This document shows positions 1 to 12,574 of a stretch of 64,000 nt of DNA, one piece after another. The notes under the pieces are model-generated. The model searched no databases. It saw nothing but the letters and a program-made list of their open reading frames with translations, and was not told where the DNA came from. The stretch covers positions 14,588,001 to 14,652,000 of the forward strand of contig JARKIP010000064.1 in the NCBI GenBank assembly GCA_029990175.1. Direction: 5' to 3'. This DNA is from Petunia secreta. Lineage: Eukaryota > Streptophyta > Magnoliopsida > Solanales > Solanaceae. A program made the translations under genes and the position numbers. Positions within the stretch are counted from its first letter, which is position 1. Each line of letters begins with the position of its first letter.

Positions 1-3000
1 TAGACTAACTTTAATGGACTCTTTCAAAACATTAATCTCACTATTAGAACAGAAATATCTTTCCATAAATTGCAATTATTGTTATTCCTAATTATAGTGA
101 CACCCAAAGTTGCACATAACTATCCGTTGATGTGACCCTAGCGCAGGATTCATGTTTCTCATGTTACATATCTATAGCATAACTTAGGAATCTTTGAACA
201 AGAACAACCCTATAACATATTCCTAGCAAAGATTGAGAATTCAATTAAACAGTGATTTCTCTGAAATATGCTTTTCTAGTCTGTTTTCAAAGTTTGTCCA
301 TCTATCATCTTTGTTGTGCTTAGACATTCAATTCTTAACTCTCCCTTATTTACGAATTTAATGCAAAAGATTCATCTACTATGAGTTAATATGTTATCAA
401 GGCCTAATTATAGAGTTTGTACTTTGAACATTTAATTTCACATTTATTAAAAATAAAATAATAAGTATTTTGAGAAGGAGCTAGGTGGGGTCTGGAAATC
501 AGTAATTAAAATGTGAAAAGGAGAGATCAAGGATTCATATTCAGAGAAGGGGACTACTGCTAATTTGCTAATCAGATTGATTCTGAACAGTACTTTTTAG
601 CACTGCAAATCGAAAGTAAATTAAATACATCCTATTCTTAAAAAATTAGTGTTAAAGAAAGAAAAAAAGAAGTTTATTGGAGCGTAGGACTCTTGTTTTA
701 TTATGCAGACTGCAAATAGGCATATGTTTGATTGCAGCGGATCAGACTCTCATTGCTTCCCCTCTATTTTGTTTTATTTTATTGGATTTAAGTTATGTAT
801 ATTGATTTTTTTACACTTTTAACCCTTAGTTGCCATGTTACCAATTTAGTAAGTACTCAGTATATAAGTTTAATTTTTTTTTTAATATTATCAGTATAGT
901 TTATGTAAGACTGCATGCTAACTACCTTTTTACCATATTACCATTAATAAGTGTTCATCATTGAGATTTATATATAACTACGCATGATAAAGGACCTACT
1001 ACAGTAAGTAAAACTACACTGATAAAGTTAAATTTCTTTATGTAGTATGTATCAAAAAAACTAAACGTGTTTGTTAAATATAATAGGAGTACTAGCAAGC
1101 ATATGTGGAGTAAAATTCAAACCATAATAAAATCTGAGACAGAGTCTAACACTGCACAAATATTCGAAGCTCCCAGTTTTGGCACAGGGTTTCTCTGGAG
1201 TTTTGGGTCCACACCCAAAGTTTCTCAAATTTTTTTGATGTGAACTAGTCTATGGACATTTCCTACTTTGCCTCCTCTACTATGGCTTAGCAGAGGAGAA
1301 GACTTTTCCTTGTTATTTCCTTTTACTATATGTGTCCTCTAATTTAACCCTACTCTTTGTTTTCACACATTTTCTTTCTTTTTTTCCATTTTCCTTTTAA
1401 AAATGATGTGGCTTTGATTGGTGAATGGTGATCGTAATAACCAAAAAGAACAAGGCCATCCCATTTAGTCCAACTAAAGGAGACACATTTCTTTTGTACA
1501 TCTTCATTTATTCCATTTACTAAATGAAGAGTCAGGCCACTTTTTCTGTGATTAAAGAAATTTCAAATTGTATAATTTTTAAAGAAATTTCTAGCCATCT
1601 AAATTTTATTGTAAAAGTGATTAAGAAATTAATGTCTGAATTAAGATAGAAATAAAGTTAGCTCTATACTCTGAATCCCTTCATTCTTTACTAAACGAAG
1701 GGTAGTAATATCAGTAATTGAATAGCTTTAGATCCCATAGTTTCATGTTTTGTATCGTCATCATATCTAGAAGAGAACATGATTTCCCGTGACTAATTGA
1801 TTAGAGAATATGTTTCTATTTCTATTTTCATAAGTGATTAATATATTGGATGGTCAAAATTTTAGATAAACATATACTCCTAAAAGTTATCTCAGGTCCT
1901 AGCATTCACCGGAAATAAGATTAACCATTTTTGTGACAAATAAGCATCTTTCACATCTAAGGCTTTGTATCCAAAAAAGGCCAATAGGAACACACACACA
2001 CACACACGAGAGAGAGATAGTGAGAGCACTAAAATTAGTGACAAACAAAGTAAATTAAGACATCTATATCAGTTCACTCCACATAGTCAAAACCAAATAT
2101 GATCCTATTTCTAAACAGAAAGATACCAATACCCTAGCTAGAGGGGACAATCAAGAGGCAAAAAAGTGTTCAACAGATTGATTTCTGTCTCTTCCCTTCA
2201 GATAACACAACTTTGAAAATCAAAAGAGAAACAAAAGAGAAAATGGAAAAAAGAATGAGATAAATGTGAAGAGGCTTGGATCAAACCAGAAAAAGTGAAG
2301 AGCCCTTAAAGAAGCAGACCTTTGTGACCAGAAGCTTTGATGTCCTAAGAATTGCCTCTTGTCATGTCAAACCAATGAGTACATTCTAGTAGTTAGAAAG
2401 TACTAAGGACTTCATGGCCATAAACGGCTAAACCATCTCTGTTTCCAAACCATGTGCACTATTTGACATAGTTTTTGCTAGCTTTCACTGGGTTCCACAC
2501 CTACTGATAACAGCAAGAACAGTACATTTTTCACCAGATTCACTTTGAATCAAACAACCTCTATCAACCAATACATTTTTCATCGTTAATAAGAGGTATC
2601 GGGTAGCCTTTCAGAGCGCTTTATCTCATTGTTGGCTACTTGACACAAATCCATATTAACCAGACATTTAGCTTTGCATATCGGATGGTAAATCACCCCC
2701 CAAAAAAAAAAAAAAAAACCCTCCTAAACAAAAATGGATGTGGTTCTTTTATTTCAGATATTTCTCTGTTCAAACAAGTTAAATTTCCTTTACCCTATTA
2801 CTCCACTTGTTAGAACAGGGAAATTGCATCTCACTATTTCCTGAATCCCTCAGAAGGGCACAACTCTTACTGCTAGGCAACTTGAGGTTATCATTGTAAC
2901 TATAAGAAGAATTTATTTTGGTAATCATACTGTAATAGCGAGATATCAGTAGTTCCACATCAATGTAAAGTATGGATTTCTTGGGGAGCCTCTCCAAGAT

Positions 3001-3807
3001 GTTTATGATTCTAACTTACTAGAAATGAAACTATGACACCAACACCAATCAAAATAGTAATACTTGTTAACAGGCTTTGTGTTTTTAAGGATTCATACAG
3101 AACACTTAATCGATGAAGGTATGTCTGAGACAAGCAAAAATCCTGTGTTTAAAAGATTCAAGTGCAATACAACTACTTGTGTCTAATATGATCACGGGTA
3201 AGTCGAGACAAATGAAGAGTATGATATACAGTCTTTAAGTATGGAGTCTGTTATTAGCCCAGATATGTACTAATTTTCATCAAGGGAAAAGCTAGAGAAA
3301 CTATGCATTATCTTTTACTATCCAATCACGAATATTACTCAAAATTTTGCAACAAATCCAGCCAAATGTCACTCTAGAGAAGAGCAAATTAGCTCCATCA
3401 AAGCATTCAAACAAGAAAATGAAAGTCAAAACTGTTTACCTTGAATTACTTTCAGGATTCTTAAGCTACAATCAGCATGTAGGGAACACGAAAAAAGGAA
3501 GTGCAATTCTACAATTTTTGTATTACCTACTTCACTGTAAACATGGTGGATCTATAGTGAAGGCAGCAGGTGTGGCTGCAACCACTGTCTTTTGTTCGAT
3601 GTATACATGTGACTGAATTTTTTTAAAATTTATATCTTAATACAAAGTCTAAGCTCATCATCAGGAAAAAGTAGTACGTCTATACTCTGGTCGCACAAAC
3701 TTATAATCCTAATTTCCCCTCTTGTTATAGCACTGATGAGGAAGCATACCTTGAGCGTTTAGGCAGTCTAACATATCTAGCTCTGAGTTACAGGAATCAA
3801 ACAAAAG
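1..3807. other. AT-rich spacer and probable 3' flank of the next gene
   Basis: I see no convincing coding exon in this stretch. It is AT-rich with homopolymer runs, for example an A-run near 2702-2718. The only clear repeat is a CA/GA microsatellite near 1990. The part close to 3807 lies immediately downstream, in the minus direction, of a stop codon and probably includes that gene's 3' UTR. Short open frames here (for example 3347-3616 plus) have no recognisable domain and no splice context. Confidence 0.5.
1990..2017. repeat. (CA)n(GA)n microsatellite
   Basis: A run of CA dinucleotides passes directly into GA dinucleotides. It is a simple compound microsatellite with no coding role seen. 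Confidence 0.9.
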
Positions 3808-5416
3808 CTACTTCATAACATGATCAGCAGATTTAGCAGCAGATAGACCGCAAACAACTATTCTATTAGTTGCAGGAACACGTTCCTTAGTCTTAATTGG
3901 AGACTTGGAAGGAGCAGAAGCACGTTTCTTGGGAACATGTGGAGATTTTGGAGGAGTAGAAACACATTCCCTTCTATAAAATGGAGACCCAGCAGGAGCC
4001 ATCAAACCAAGCGCTCGCATAATTTTCACTCGCCGCATGCTTGGTGTATATTTTTCAGCTGAAGCTGTCACCTGAGTGGAATGCCAACATAACCAATAAG
4101 TTAACCGCTACAAACTACTGAAGAATTACTAATATGAATATATAAATGCTCAGGTTTCCAAGTCATAAAGATTTTCTTTGAGGCTTTCAAGTTCTCCTTT
4201 GATGAAGATGTCGTTCGTTCATTTTGGAATAAATACTGTCGAAGATGTTTTTCATTTTTTTTTTTTTATTTTTTTGGTAAATAAAAGGAAACTCAATTGA
4301 ATTTTCTTTTGGACAGTGTGAACGTAGGAAAATGCAATCTTAATAAACAGTTACATCAAAGTAGGAAATTCAATAACTGCATGGTAACTCAATTGTAAGG
4401 TTTATAGAAATACGAGTTTTATGAACAAGGTGATGGAAAGAAAATCATGGTACTCACTTCATCCTTGGACCTGCTCTTTCCCTTGAAACCATCATTTTGG
4501 GCTTTGACAGATTTTCTCTCCGTTTTCTGAAGTGACGGATTGATGTTTTCCCTTTCCGGTGATTTGCTCATGGAAGGTCCAGACTCCTATAAGAAAATTT
4601 TAAGTCTCAATGTCAAATCAAAAGGACAATTATTAGGACATGCAAGATTCAAGCAAGGAACTCTAGAGGCGAGCTTGTTTGTGCACAGAAGGTGGAGGCT
4701 TATTTTTCTTGTCTACACTATGCTTTGTGTTCTACTGTCTTTTCCAGGTTTCTTTTAGCAGCAGAAGATACTTGACCTTCATTTTACATCAATCTCTCTC
4801 TCGCTTAGAAAAAAGGACTTGATGAAGGGGAAAGGAAGATGGTTTACTCACAGATTTTTTGCTGCTTGACTTGGGTATCTCCTGCATTTTATCATGCTTT
4901 CTTTTTCGCCTTTCCTCTTCCTTACCCTTCTCTGATCCTACCTTCCCTTTCTTCATCTCCTTTTTCTGCTCTGCATCTGCTTTCATCACAAAGGACTGGG
5001 CTGAAACCAACATTACACAGCCATCAGTGAAGAAAAGCATAAAGTAACCATGCAAGCACACAAATCAGACAATATTTGAAAGCAATCACTTTAATAAGCA
5101 GCTCATGCTACTATACTTATAATTACTGTACCTTTTAAGCATTTCTTCCATTTATGTATTATTGGGAAGAGTGCTTTTCTGGGATTTTGTTAGGGACATT
5201 AGCTTTAACTTCCTAGATTTCCTAAAGAAAGCAACAGACGAAATTAACATACTTTTCCAGAACCTAATAGAGCATTAGCATTTAAGGCACTACGCATTGA
5301 CCAGATTGAAACTTACAAAAATCAAGGTTGTCGAGTCCTTGCTTTTGTTGGTTATGTTTTTCCTTTACCTCAAGAGCTCTTAGAGATCCATCTATTCCTG
5401 CTAAGAAGCTGTTCTT
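3808..5416 (-). CDS. Last four exons of a lysine-rich, nuclear-looking protein of unknown function
   Basis: Four exons join in one open frame: 5317-5416, 4852-5000, 4458-4586 and 3808-4071 (TAG stop at 3808-3810). Each intron has GT donors (gtaagt, gtgagt, gtgagt) and pyrimidine-rich tracts before AG acceptors, and the phases agree. The visible part is about 213 residues. It begins with a helical stretch, then a strongly basic Lys/Glu-rich block (KKGKVG, EEERRKRKH) resembling a nuclear localisation signal, and a Ser/Lys linker. The best-ordered motif is a compact stretch in the last exon with MRRVKIMRALGL followed by APAGSPF, then Ser-Pro-Lys repeats (KSPH, KSPIK) that look like proline-directed phosphorylation sites. 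I do not recognise the family with confidence; a chromatin-associated protein is a guess. Upstream exons must lie to the right of 5416 and were not found. LINE debris starts about 150 bp away in the same orientation, so the next intron may contain it. Confidence 0.7.
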
Positions 5417-5559
5417 CTTAAAAAGATGGAGAAAAAGATAAAACAGAACCATTGTGCTGGTTCCCCCTAAAAGTTGAAAAACTTCTTCATTTATGTCTTT
5501 TCCAGCTCCTTTAAAAAGAGAGCCACTCTAGGTACTTCTCAAACAAACAATAACCCTCT

Positions 5560-6740
5560 AAAGTTGATGCACCGGTTTCTTTCCATCCAACATTGAGACA
5601 TAAGGCTTTCGGAACTAGAGGAGAAACTATAGAGGTCATAGTAAGCCATCATAAGTGGAGTTTGGTAGGTCCATGCATCCTACCAGAATCTAGTTCTCAC
5701 GCCATTACCGACCTTATTATTTGTGTCAGCTTCAAAAGTTGGCCACATGTTGCATGTCTTTCCATAATCTCAAATCATGTGATGATTTTATTGGCCCTGA
5801 ATACCGAATTTTGTGTTCAGCGTTGAAGAGATGACCTTTCTCCATAGGCTCTTTTCCTCTTGAGAAATCTCCATAACCATTTTGTTAAAAGAGTGCAATG
5901 TGTACTTTCAAGTTTCTAAATCCAAGCCCTCCATGTTTGTTATCTCGTAGTACTATTTCCCACTTTACCTGGTGAAAGGCTCTATTCCCTAGTCCATTCC
6001 GCAAAAGCAGCCATTCTCTGACAAGATTCTTCATAACACTGATAGGCAAAGGAAAAGAGACATAAAATAAGTTGGGATGGGTTCAAGAATACTGTTAATA
6101 AAAAAACTCTGCCCCCCGGAGAGAGGTACTGCCTTTTCCAAGTTGCAAGCCACTTCACAAACCTCTCCTCCAACTTCTAGCACACTTTGTTTGGCTTTGT
6201 GGCACCTTAGGGCATTCCTAGATACACAGTGAGAAACTCTTCTGCTAGGCAACCCAAGTTCTCTCACAATCTTTGTATGTCCTCCGCTTCATTAACAAGG
6301 AAGAATGAAATCTTCCCAGGTTGATCGTCATTTCAGCCCCGACATAGCTTCGAACAACAAGAAGATGGCCCTTAAATGTCTCAGCTGCTTCTCCTGAGCC
6401 TAAGAATAAGTGTATCATCAGCGTACAGTACGTAGAAACCTCCAGTTTATTATTACACTCGCTCCCAGTACTGAAGCCCTTGATCTGAATAAATGACATG
6501 GCCTTGCAAAGTATTAGATTAATCCCCTCCATAGCCAAGATGAATAAGAAAGGTGAAAGAAGGGCCCCCTATCTCAAGCCCCTGTAAGTAGGAAAGGAAT
6601 CTTTCATTTAAGAGGTCAAGCAAACAATACAAATTGACGTGGTAAAAGGCTTTCTCTGTGTCCAACTGACAAATTATCCCCACTTCCCCGTACCTTTATC
6701 ACTGATTTTTTTGGCAGCATAGATAGCCATGATATGATCA
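5560..6740 (-). mobile_element. L1-type LINE reverse transcriptase remnant
   Basis: On the minus strand, broken frames read like the second half of a plant L1-like reverse transcriptase. Around 6680-6640 is QLDTEKAFYHVN, matching the usual 'DxEKAFDHVNW' start of the palm. At 6538-6400 comes a segment beginning MAMEGINLI, followed by a remnant of the YADD region. At 6170-6050 comes ERFVKWLATWKRQYLS, then 'GGRVFLL', 'PTYFMSLF' and finally a KWLWRF-like stretch. Frameshifts and stops make it non-functional. No 5' end, poly-A tail or target duplication could be placed. It lies in the same orientation as, and just upstream of, the exons at 3808-5416, so it probably sits in an intron of that gene. 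Confidence 0.8.
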
Positions 6741-7043
6741 TGGAGTCCTCTTCATCCAAGCATCAAATCTCGTATTTTCTTTTCAAGCCCAGTATCAAGG
6801 AGACGCCTCTTTTTCCCCTTCCCTTTCAATATGGCCTGAACCACTTCATAAATTACTTTTTTCATTCAATGTTTAGCTGGACTGAATATAATGTTATCCT
6901 CCTGACGTATGCTGAGTGTCACCTCTTTGAATTAGGCAGTGTTATGGGACTGAGTTGTATAAAGTTTCTTGGTTGTTAACATGTTGTGAGCCAATTCTCC
7001 CTCATTAATTAAAAAAAGGAGATATTAATGGTTTATAGGCTAA
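6741..7043. other. Spacer with no gene seen
   Basis: AT-rich sequence between the LINE remnant and the flanked repeat. One 81-codon open frame (6734-6979, plus) has no recognisable features and is treated as chance. Confidence 0.4.
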
Positions 7044-7401
7044 ATGGGCTCTCCCACCTAATAGACTAGCTATTTTTATTTGGCACTCCTGTTTGGTCTA
7101 TTACAATTAGTACTAAAGCAGGTCGACCAACGCTTGATGCCACGACTCAGAGTGGCGACTGGTAGAGTGCCAGGAGCGGTGTCCTGCATCTAGGAAGGAT
7201 GTCAGCCGTGACCAGCTGGTAATGCGCCAAGAGTGCTGACCTGGATCCAAGGGGGGTGCCAGCCATAACTAACATAAACATTTGAGCCAGAGGGGTGGCA
7301 GGAGTGGTGGTATTGATCAAAGAAATGGTGTCACCCGTAAATGGGTTCTCCCACCTAACAAAATACTTTTTTTAGCTTGGTCTTTCCTGTTTGGTCTATA
7401 A
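7044..7401. repeat. Direct ~62-bp repeats flanking a GC-richer repeated core
   Basis: The stretch at 7044-7101 (TAAATGGGCTCTCCCACCTA ... TGTTTGGTCTAT) recurs at 7337-7401 with a few changes, in the same orientation. Between them, about 235 bp is noticeably richer in GC and contains imperfect internal repeats built on 'GTGTCAGCCGTGAC', 'GTGCCAGCCATAAC' and 'GTGTCACCCGTAAA'. I do not recognise the element. The direct flanks could be terminal repeats of a very small LTR-like (TRIM) element or a local duplication. No coding potential is evident. Confidence 0.6.
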
Positions 7402-9828
7402 CAGAAGGACACGTAGAGTTCATTTTAATTTTAAGATAAGAGATTTACAGAAATAGGACACTTCAGAGCTAGTATTCAACTTTTGACCCTCCTTAAAAAT
7501 CCGTTTAGCTTTTAGCCGTCGGTGGACGATTGCTAGGGGAGCTTACTAGCAGATTGCCGAGACTTTAGTTCAAAAAAGTCCGGGCTAAAAATTAAACACT
7601 TCTTCCACCAGGGCTAAAAACTATGCACTTGTGCCCGCCAGGGCCACAACGAAATTTTAAATTTAAAATAGGAAGTACCCAAGGGCTATGAATGCTGAAA
7701 ACGTGTTGAAATTATTTTAAATAGGAACCAAAGGGTTATGAAGGCTGAAAATTAGGAATGGGTATAGCTAGAACAATGCAGGTTCAGTTGAAGTCCTTTT
7801 GAAATAGGAACTAGGAAGTAAAAGGGCTATGAAGGATGAAGAACAAGAGCAAAATCCAAACAGAAATCTTAGCAATAAAGGGTGAAATGAGCGGTAGAAG
7901 CAGGTCATAAAGAAAAAGCAAATACAGTTGGTTTTTTATTGCACAAAAGGAACCTAAAACTCTAATACCGTGTTAAAAGAGAGGGGAAAGAAGAAACTAA
8001 GAGAGAGAATCGATTGATTACTACATCTGCAACAAGATATACATCAATGTATAGGTGTAAAATATATATACCATACAAAACCAGAAATGCACAGATAAGC
8101 GATTGTCCTACGTATTTATGCCAATGAGAAAACGTGATTGTCGTGCGTATTCATTATGATGTCACCTCCGTTGACTTTTATGTGGTGCATTTATTGTGTG
8201 CCTGAGACACTTATGGTTGTGGATTAACTAGATGAACTTGATTTTCTCACATAAGGTATATTTCAACATACACTCTTTGAAAGTTCCATTCTGTCACAGG
8301 ATATAAGATGCCTAACTAATAAGTTAAATAGATAATACCCATACAGCCGCCGCTTCAGTCTCCATATACATACACAGATGCAGAAGCTATATTATCTCTC
8401 ACCCCCTCCTTGCAAAGCTAAAATATAATGAAATAAAAACTATTTGAACAAGCAGATAAAAGAAAAAACTAAATGATCCTCTATGCTACCTCCTCTGAAC
8501 ATAATGTTAACAACCAGCTCAAGCACTTGCTAAAACTGAGGCATCATCAGCAATGATAATCTGTGGGCCATCCTATAAAACATCCAATATACATGCACCT
8601 CTCATCGTAATTCACTACATCATATCCAAACGTAGTCTAATGATGGAAATGGAGTTGCACAGAGGAGCAATGTAGGGGAAAGAGAAGACGCTATCATCAC
8701 GACTTGTTTGGTTATCCACTAGCTTTAATCACTGACAATATCGCGGGACCCTTTTCTAACTAAGGAAACAATTTGAGTGAATGCCTACAATGTTCACTTT
8801 TTCGTGTTTTCTAAGTAAATATATAGCTGGCCAAGATACTTCATCTCTGTTTAAAAATGTAGTACTATTCATGATACACTTCCAACCCAGGGTCATACAC
8901 TCAGCAGTGTTGGATAAAACCAATATCAACCATATCTATCGGTTTTCTAATATAAATCAAGGTTTTCTGGTATATCATGGAAAGCATGCAGTTTAATCCG
9001 ATACACCTATTGGACATTCCACGGGCGCATTTAATATATGCTAAAATGAGTTAATGCAATATGAACTTCGAGTAGAAAAATAACAAAGTAGTTGAGATAG
9101 TCTTTTTTTATTATGAAAATAGTTGAGATAGTCTTACTATTTGCAGCTACTGTATAACCGAACAAGGACTTCACCAGCTACTTGTTTCTAGATTTTTGGA
9201 TCCCACACCGTCTCTGATTAACAAACTGCTGATGAAGGAGCAAGAAATAAGATACAAGTACCATCTTAAATAACTATGTGATATCCAAGAACAATGAAAC
9301 GTTGAAAGTGCATCATAAAGCAACTAACGGCCTCTGTGAGCTGTCTACGCCACCAACGGCCTCTGTGAGCTGGACCCAGATTATATTGCCGAAATAAACC
9401 TCTACTTGTTTACTGATGCAGCTTTCCTATCCACGCCATCTAAAATATAACTTCTATTACTCAAAAGTGTTTCTTTTTCATTCCTTATCTTCGACAAAAC
9501 CGTCTATTTGTGCATTCACGATATTGAACTGGAACCTACTTCATGCATCACTTGTCCAGAGTTTCAATCTGCACAATATTTTCTAAATGTTATAAGCCTC
9601 AAGAAAAATATATCGACTAGCATGTCAGAGTAATAACTGCCTGAATAGGTTTAATATTTCTTGAGAAAACAAAAACTTGACGTAGAAACATGTTAATACT
9701 TAATACTCTCTTTTACAAGCTTCCCAATTTAGACCGCATGCTAGAATAAGCTAAAATTCATGATAACAGATAAGATGAAGATTACATGATGGAAGCTCAA
9801 AGCCAAATGCAAACTACAACTACTACCC
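7402..9828. other. Non-coding stretch, possibly intronic
   Basis: No supported gene. Sequence is AT-rich with scattered short repeats. One is a ~24-bp direct duplication around 9327-9375 in which 'AACGGCCTCTGTGAGCTG' occurs twice. A single short open exon-like segment on the minus strand (8521-8573) was considered and not accepted. Confidence 0.4.
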
Positions 9829-11130
9829 TCTACTCCAAACTAGTTGGGGTAGGCTACAGGAAACATTTAAAAATTGTGCTTCATCCAGACCAAATTTAAT
9901 TCACTAAACAATAATTTGTCTTGTAGGACAAGTTATGGGTTCTCTAATATTGGGGATTCTCTACATCTCACACCTATTCTCACACTCTAACCAAACTAAG
10001 GAGACTTATATCAAATACATAAGTAAATGTGTCAATATCGACTAACCAATCACTAGTTGGTAACACCTACAAAGATACTCTGCTTCCATTTTTTTGTTTA
10101 TTTTTTGCTAAGACACATGGAATAAAGAAACTGTACGTATTTTCTGACAATATACTTCTATATTCAACCTTGTCTCTTTTCAACACCTTCAATTATCACG
10201 GTGTCTCACCTATGGAAGAGAAATTAGAGGTCTGTAGAACATGTCGAAATCATTTCAAGCGACCTCCTCTTATTTTTCCTCTATGCATACTACTTAAACC
10301 TATGCCAAATGTGATCAACTTTTATTTTGTATAATCTTGTATAAATGCACATCCATCTTAACTTCCCCACTCAATAACGCTAATCTTGTGGATATGTTGG
10401 CATTAGATGCCCAACATTTGTTCCTACATAAAGTTGCTGGTCTCGCAATTGTCTATAGGATTTTCCGAACACTTTGGTAAGTATCCTCCTTCCACATAAC
10501 ACTCTTATATGAATCCTCTAGTTCGTCTTGTCCTACTTCATCTTCCTCTATCATGTTAATATCTGGAAAAAACTAAGAGTAGCATCTAAATCATCCGCAT
10601 TTAGGCACCAAAATCCCGTCTAATCTCACCTTAACTTCATTCTTCCTATACTGTAGAAACTTGCAATGCATAAATTATGTCCTACTTCTACTTACCCAGG
10701 TATCTATAGTTCAAACTTTTAGTTCGCACCCTAACTAGTTTCATTAATTACTGCAAGATTGTCGACAAATAACTACATCTCGGAATCCCATCTTGTATAG
10801 TAATGGTTTAATTCATCCATAATTGCATTAAGCAAATATTGTAATCTAAACCTACGTATATGGAAAACTTCTATCTATATCTTCTCATTGTTCTAACGTT
10901 TGTAACGGCTCCTTGGTACATATCTTTATGAAATCTCTATATGTGATAATAATTCACTTATTCTCAACTCCTACACAATGCATCTAATCCATCGTGTGCT
11001 TTCTCTATGTCAATAGATATCATGTGGATATTCTTCTTCCTCACCCTATAAAATTTCATCAATCATCTTAATTTAATCTCTAGTATAGATCTAATTACCA
11101 TCACTCCAAACCAGTTCTATCATATATGTC
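9829..11130 (-). mobile_element. RTE-type LINE remnant, heavily decayed
   Basis: The minus strand near 11040-11000 reads ISIDIEKAHD, matching the reverse transcriptase palm motif 'HMVFIDLEKAYD' of RTE-type LINEs. The stretch AACTAGTTGGGGTAGGCTAC near 9838-9857 matches a short tag that I associate with RTE-derived repeats in nightshades. Between them are many stops and frameshifts. Boundaries are approximate and no target duplication is visible. Assignment to RTE rather than another LINE clade rests on these two short signals. Confidence 0.45.
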
Positions 11131-11224
11131 ACCCTTGTAATGCCCCTAAGTCAGGCTCTATCACTATTTAAAAAACTGTTCCTCAAGTGAAAGAACCATA
11201 TTTTTTAAAAAGATTCAAGTGGAC

Positions 11225-11365
11225 TAAATAATACGTCATTCCCATCTATCAAAGCCTTAGTGGGTAGAGTTACTTGTTACCTATTGCTGGTGAGAGGTGG
11301 CGGTATCCAGTGGAATTAGTAAAGGTGCGCGTAAGCTGGCCCACACCACCGTCATCAAAAAAGTC
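11225..11365 (+). mobile_element. 5'-truncated TS-type SINE
   Basis: The sequence with 'GGGTAGAGTTAC', 'GAGAGGTGGCGGTATC', 'TGGAATTAGT' and 'GGTGCGCGTAAGCTGGCCC', ending in a short A-run, matches the body of the tRNA-derived TS SINE seen complete at 45912-46135. The tRNA-like head with its A and B boxes is missing, so it is a 5'-truncated copy and would not be transcribed by Pol III on its own. Confidence 0.75.
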
Positions 11366-11901
11366 AAATGCAAACTTAAAGAATTTATGAATAAGTGAAG
11401 CATAACAGTGAATGTGCAATAACTAGTCAACCCCAAAGTTTAAAAAGTCAAACAAGAATCTATAAAAACTATTTTAGGACAAATTAAACAAAAATATCAA
11501 GAATCATAAAATGGGAAAGTGAACATACCACCAAGAATGTGCCTTTCCTTCTTTTACAGAATACCAAAGAATTTATGTATAAATCAATGAATAAATAACA
11601 GACATTTTATTAACTCCTTAGTAAAGAATGATAGTAAAGATTATGCCGTTTAGTATGTGCATCTCGCAATGCTCGTCTTCTCAGTTTCCAATATTATTAC
11701 CAAAACATAAAGTGTTTCTATGAATTTACACTTTTCTACCATATGTTTTTCTTTTGAAAAAGAGACCCCTTATTTCTGTCGTTCGATCCAATTGTGTCCT
11801 ATTATTCTTTTCTTATTTTTTTTGTACATCCTTTTATTACTCGATATGATTTTAAATATTACTATAGTAACTTTAAAAGGAGAAAAAAAAAAGAAAAAAA
11901 T

Positions 11902-12485
11902 TGTATCGGTGAAAATATAGCTTGCCCACGTAGCAGCCCGGGGCAAGGCTCGGGGGTATTTTCTACAAGGAACGCAAGTTATCCCGAGGTTGATTCAAAG
12001 GTGACCGAGGTCAGGTTACAACTCTTCCGAGGCTAAGTGTATTCGAGCCACGGAGCATGATCACCTCAGGTAAATAGATGGCTCGAGGTCCTGAGGCGGA
12101 CAAATGCAAGCCTCGGTACAGGCGGTTTAGTTTCAGCGTGTTTGACGCCCCATAATTTTCCACCACGATTTCAGCATTTAATGGGAGGGATCATGGGTCA
12201 CCCCATGATCTACATGTAGAAAGTGGGCTACTTAATGCCCTTAATTATCTCTAGCATATTTGCTATAAATAGCACGTATGTAATCTTGTATAGGCATTCA
12301 CAAATATAGGAGAAACTATGCTTAATTGTACTCTTAAAGTTATTCATATTGAAATTATTTACTTTGTGTTCATATTGTTCATTATTTCCATCATTTTCTT
12401 GCTCTTAAAAGCTTTGATACATCATATTGCTTGTAACCCCTAAACTAATTCAATTGTGGTACTAAATCCGATTTAGGCTCATACA
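11902..12485 (+). repeat. 5' LTR of the Tat-type gypsy element
   Basis: 584 bp, starting TG and ending CA. A TATA box (GCTATAAATAGC) lies near 12263, consistent with the Pol II promoter of the LTR. The partner LTR is at 29085-29670, and the 5-bp target duplication AAAAT precedes this copy. Confidence 0.9.
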
Positions 12486-12488
12486 ATT

Positions 12489-12507
12489 TGGCGCCGTCTA
12501 TAGGGAA
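12489..12507 (+). promoter_or_regulatory. Primer binding site of the gypsy element
   Basis: TGGCGCCGTCTATAGGGAA begins 3 bases after the LTR end. The first bases TGGCGCCGTCT are the usual tRNA-primed site seen in Tat-type elements, which I recall as matching a tRNA-Arg 3' end. The later bases are mutated or less well matched. Confidence 0.75.
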
Positions 12508-12574
12508 CAAGCAATTACGTTTTGTTCCAGAGTTGTGTTGCGCGTTTATTCGCGTTTCAATTTGATCTTTAACG

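Noticed and set aside
3347..3616. 89-codon plus-strand frame
   Set aside because: No domain, no splice or promoter context, and its composition matches the surrounding AT-rich DNA.
4839..5047. Plus-strand frames across the lysine-rich exon
   Set aside because: They are the complement of a well-supported minus-strand exon and read as Ser/Leu/Phe-rich shadow sequence.
8521..8573. Exon-like segment on the minus strand (GPQIIIADDASVLASA before a TGA, with an AG acceptor)
   Set aside because: Only one short exon with no partner exons or family match; it would also lie in conflict with the simplest model of the neighbouring gene. Left unannotated.
9327..9375. Short direct duplication containing AACGGCCTCTGTGAGCTG
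   Set aside because: Two copies only, no flanking structure; too little to name an element.
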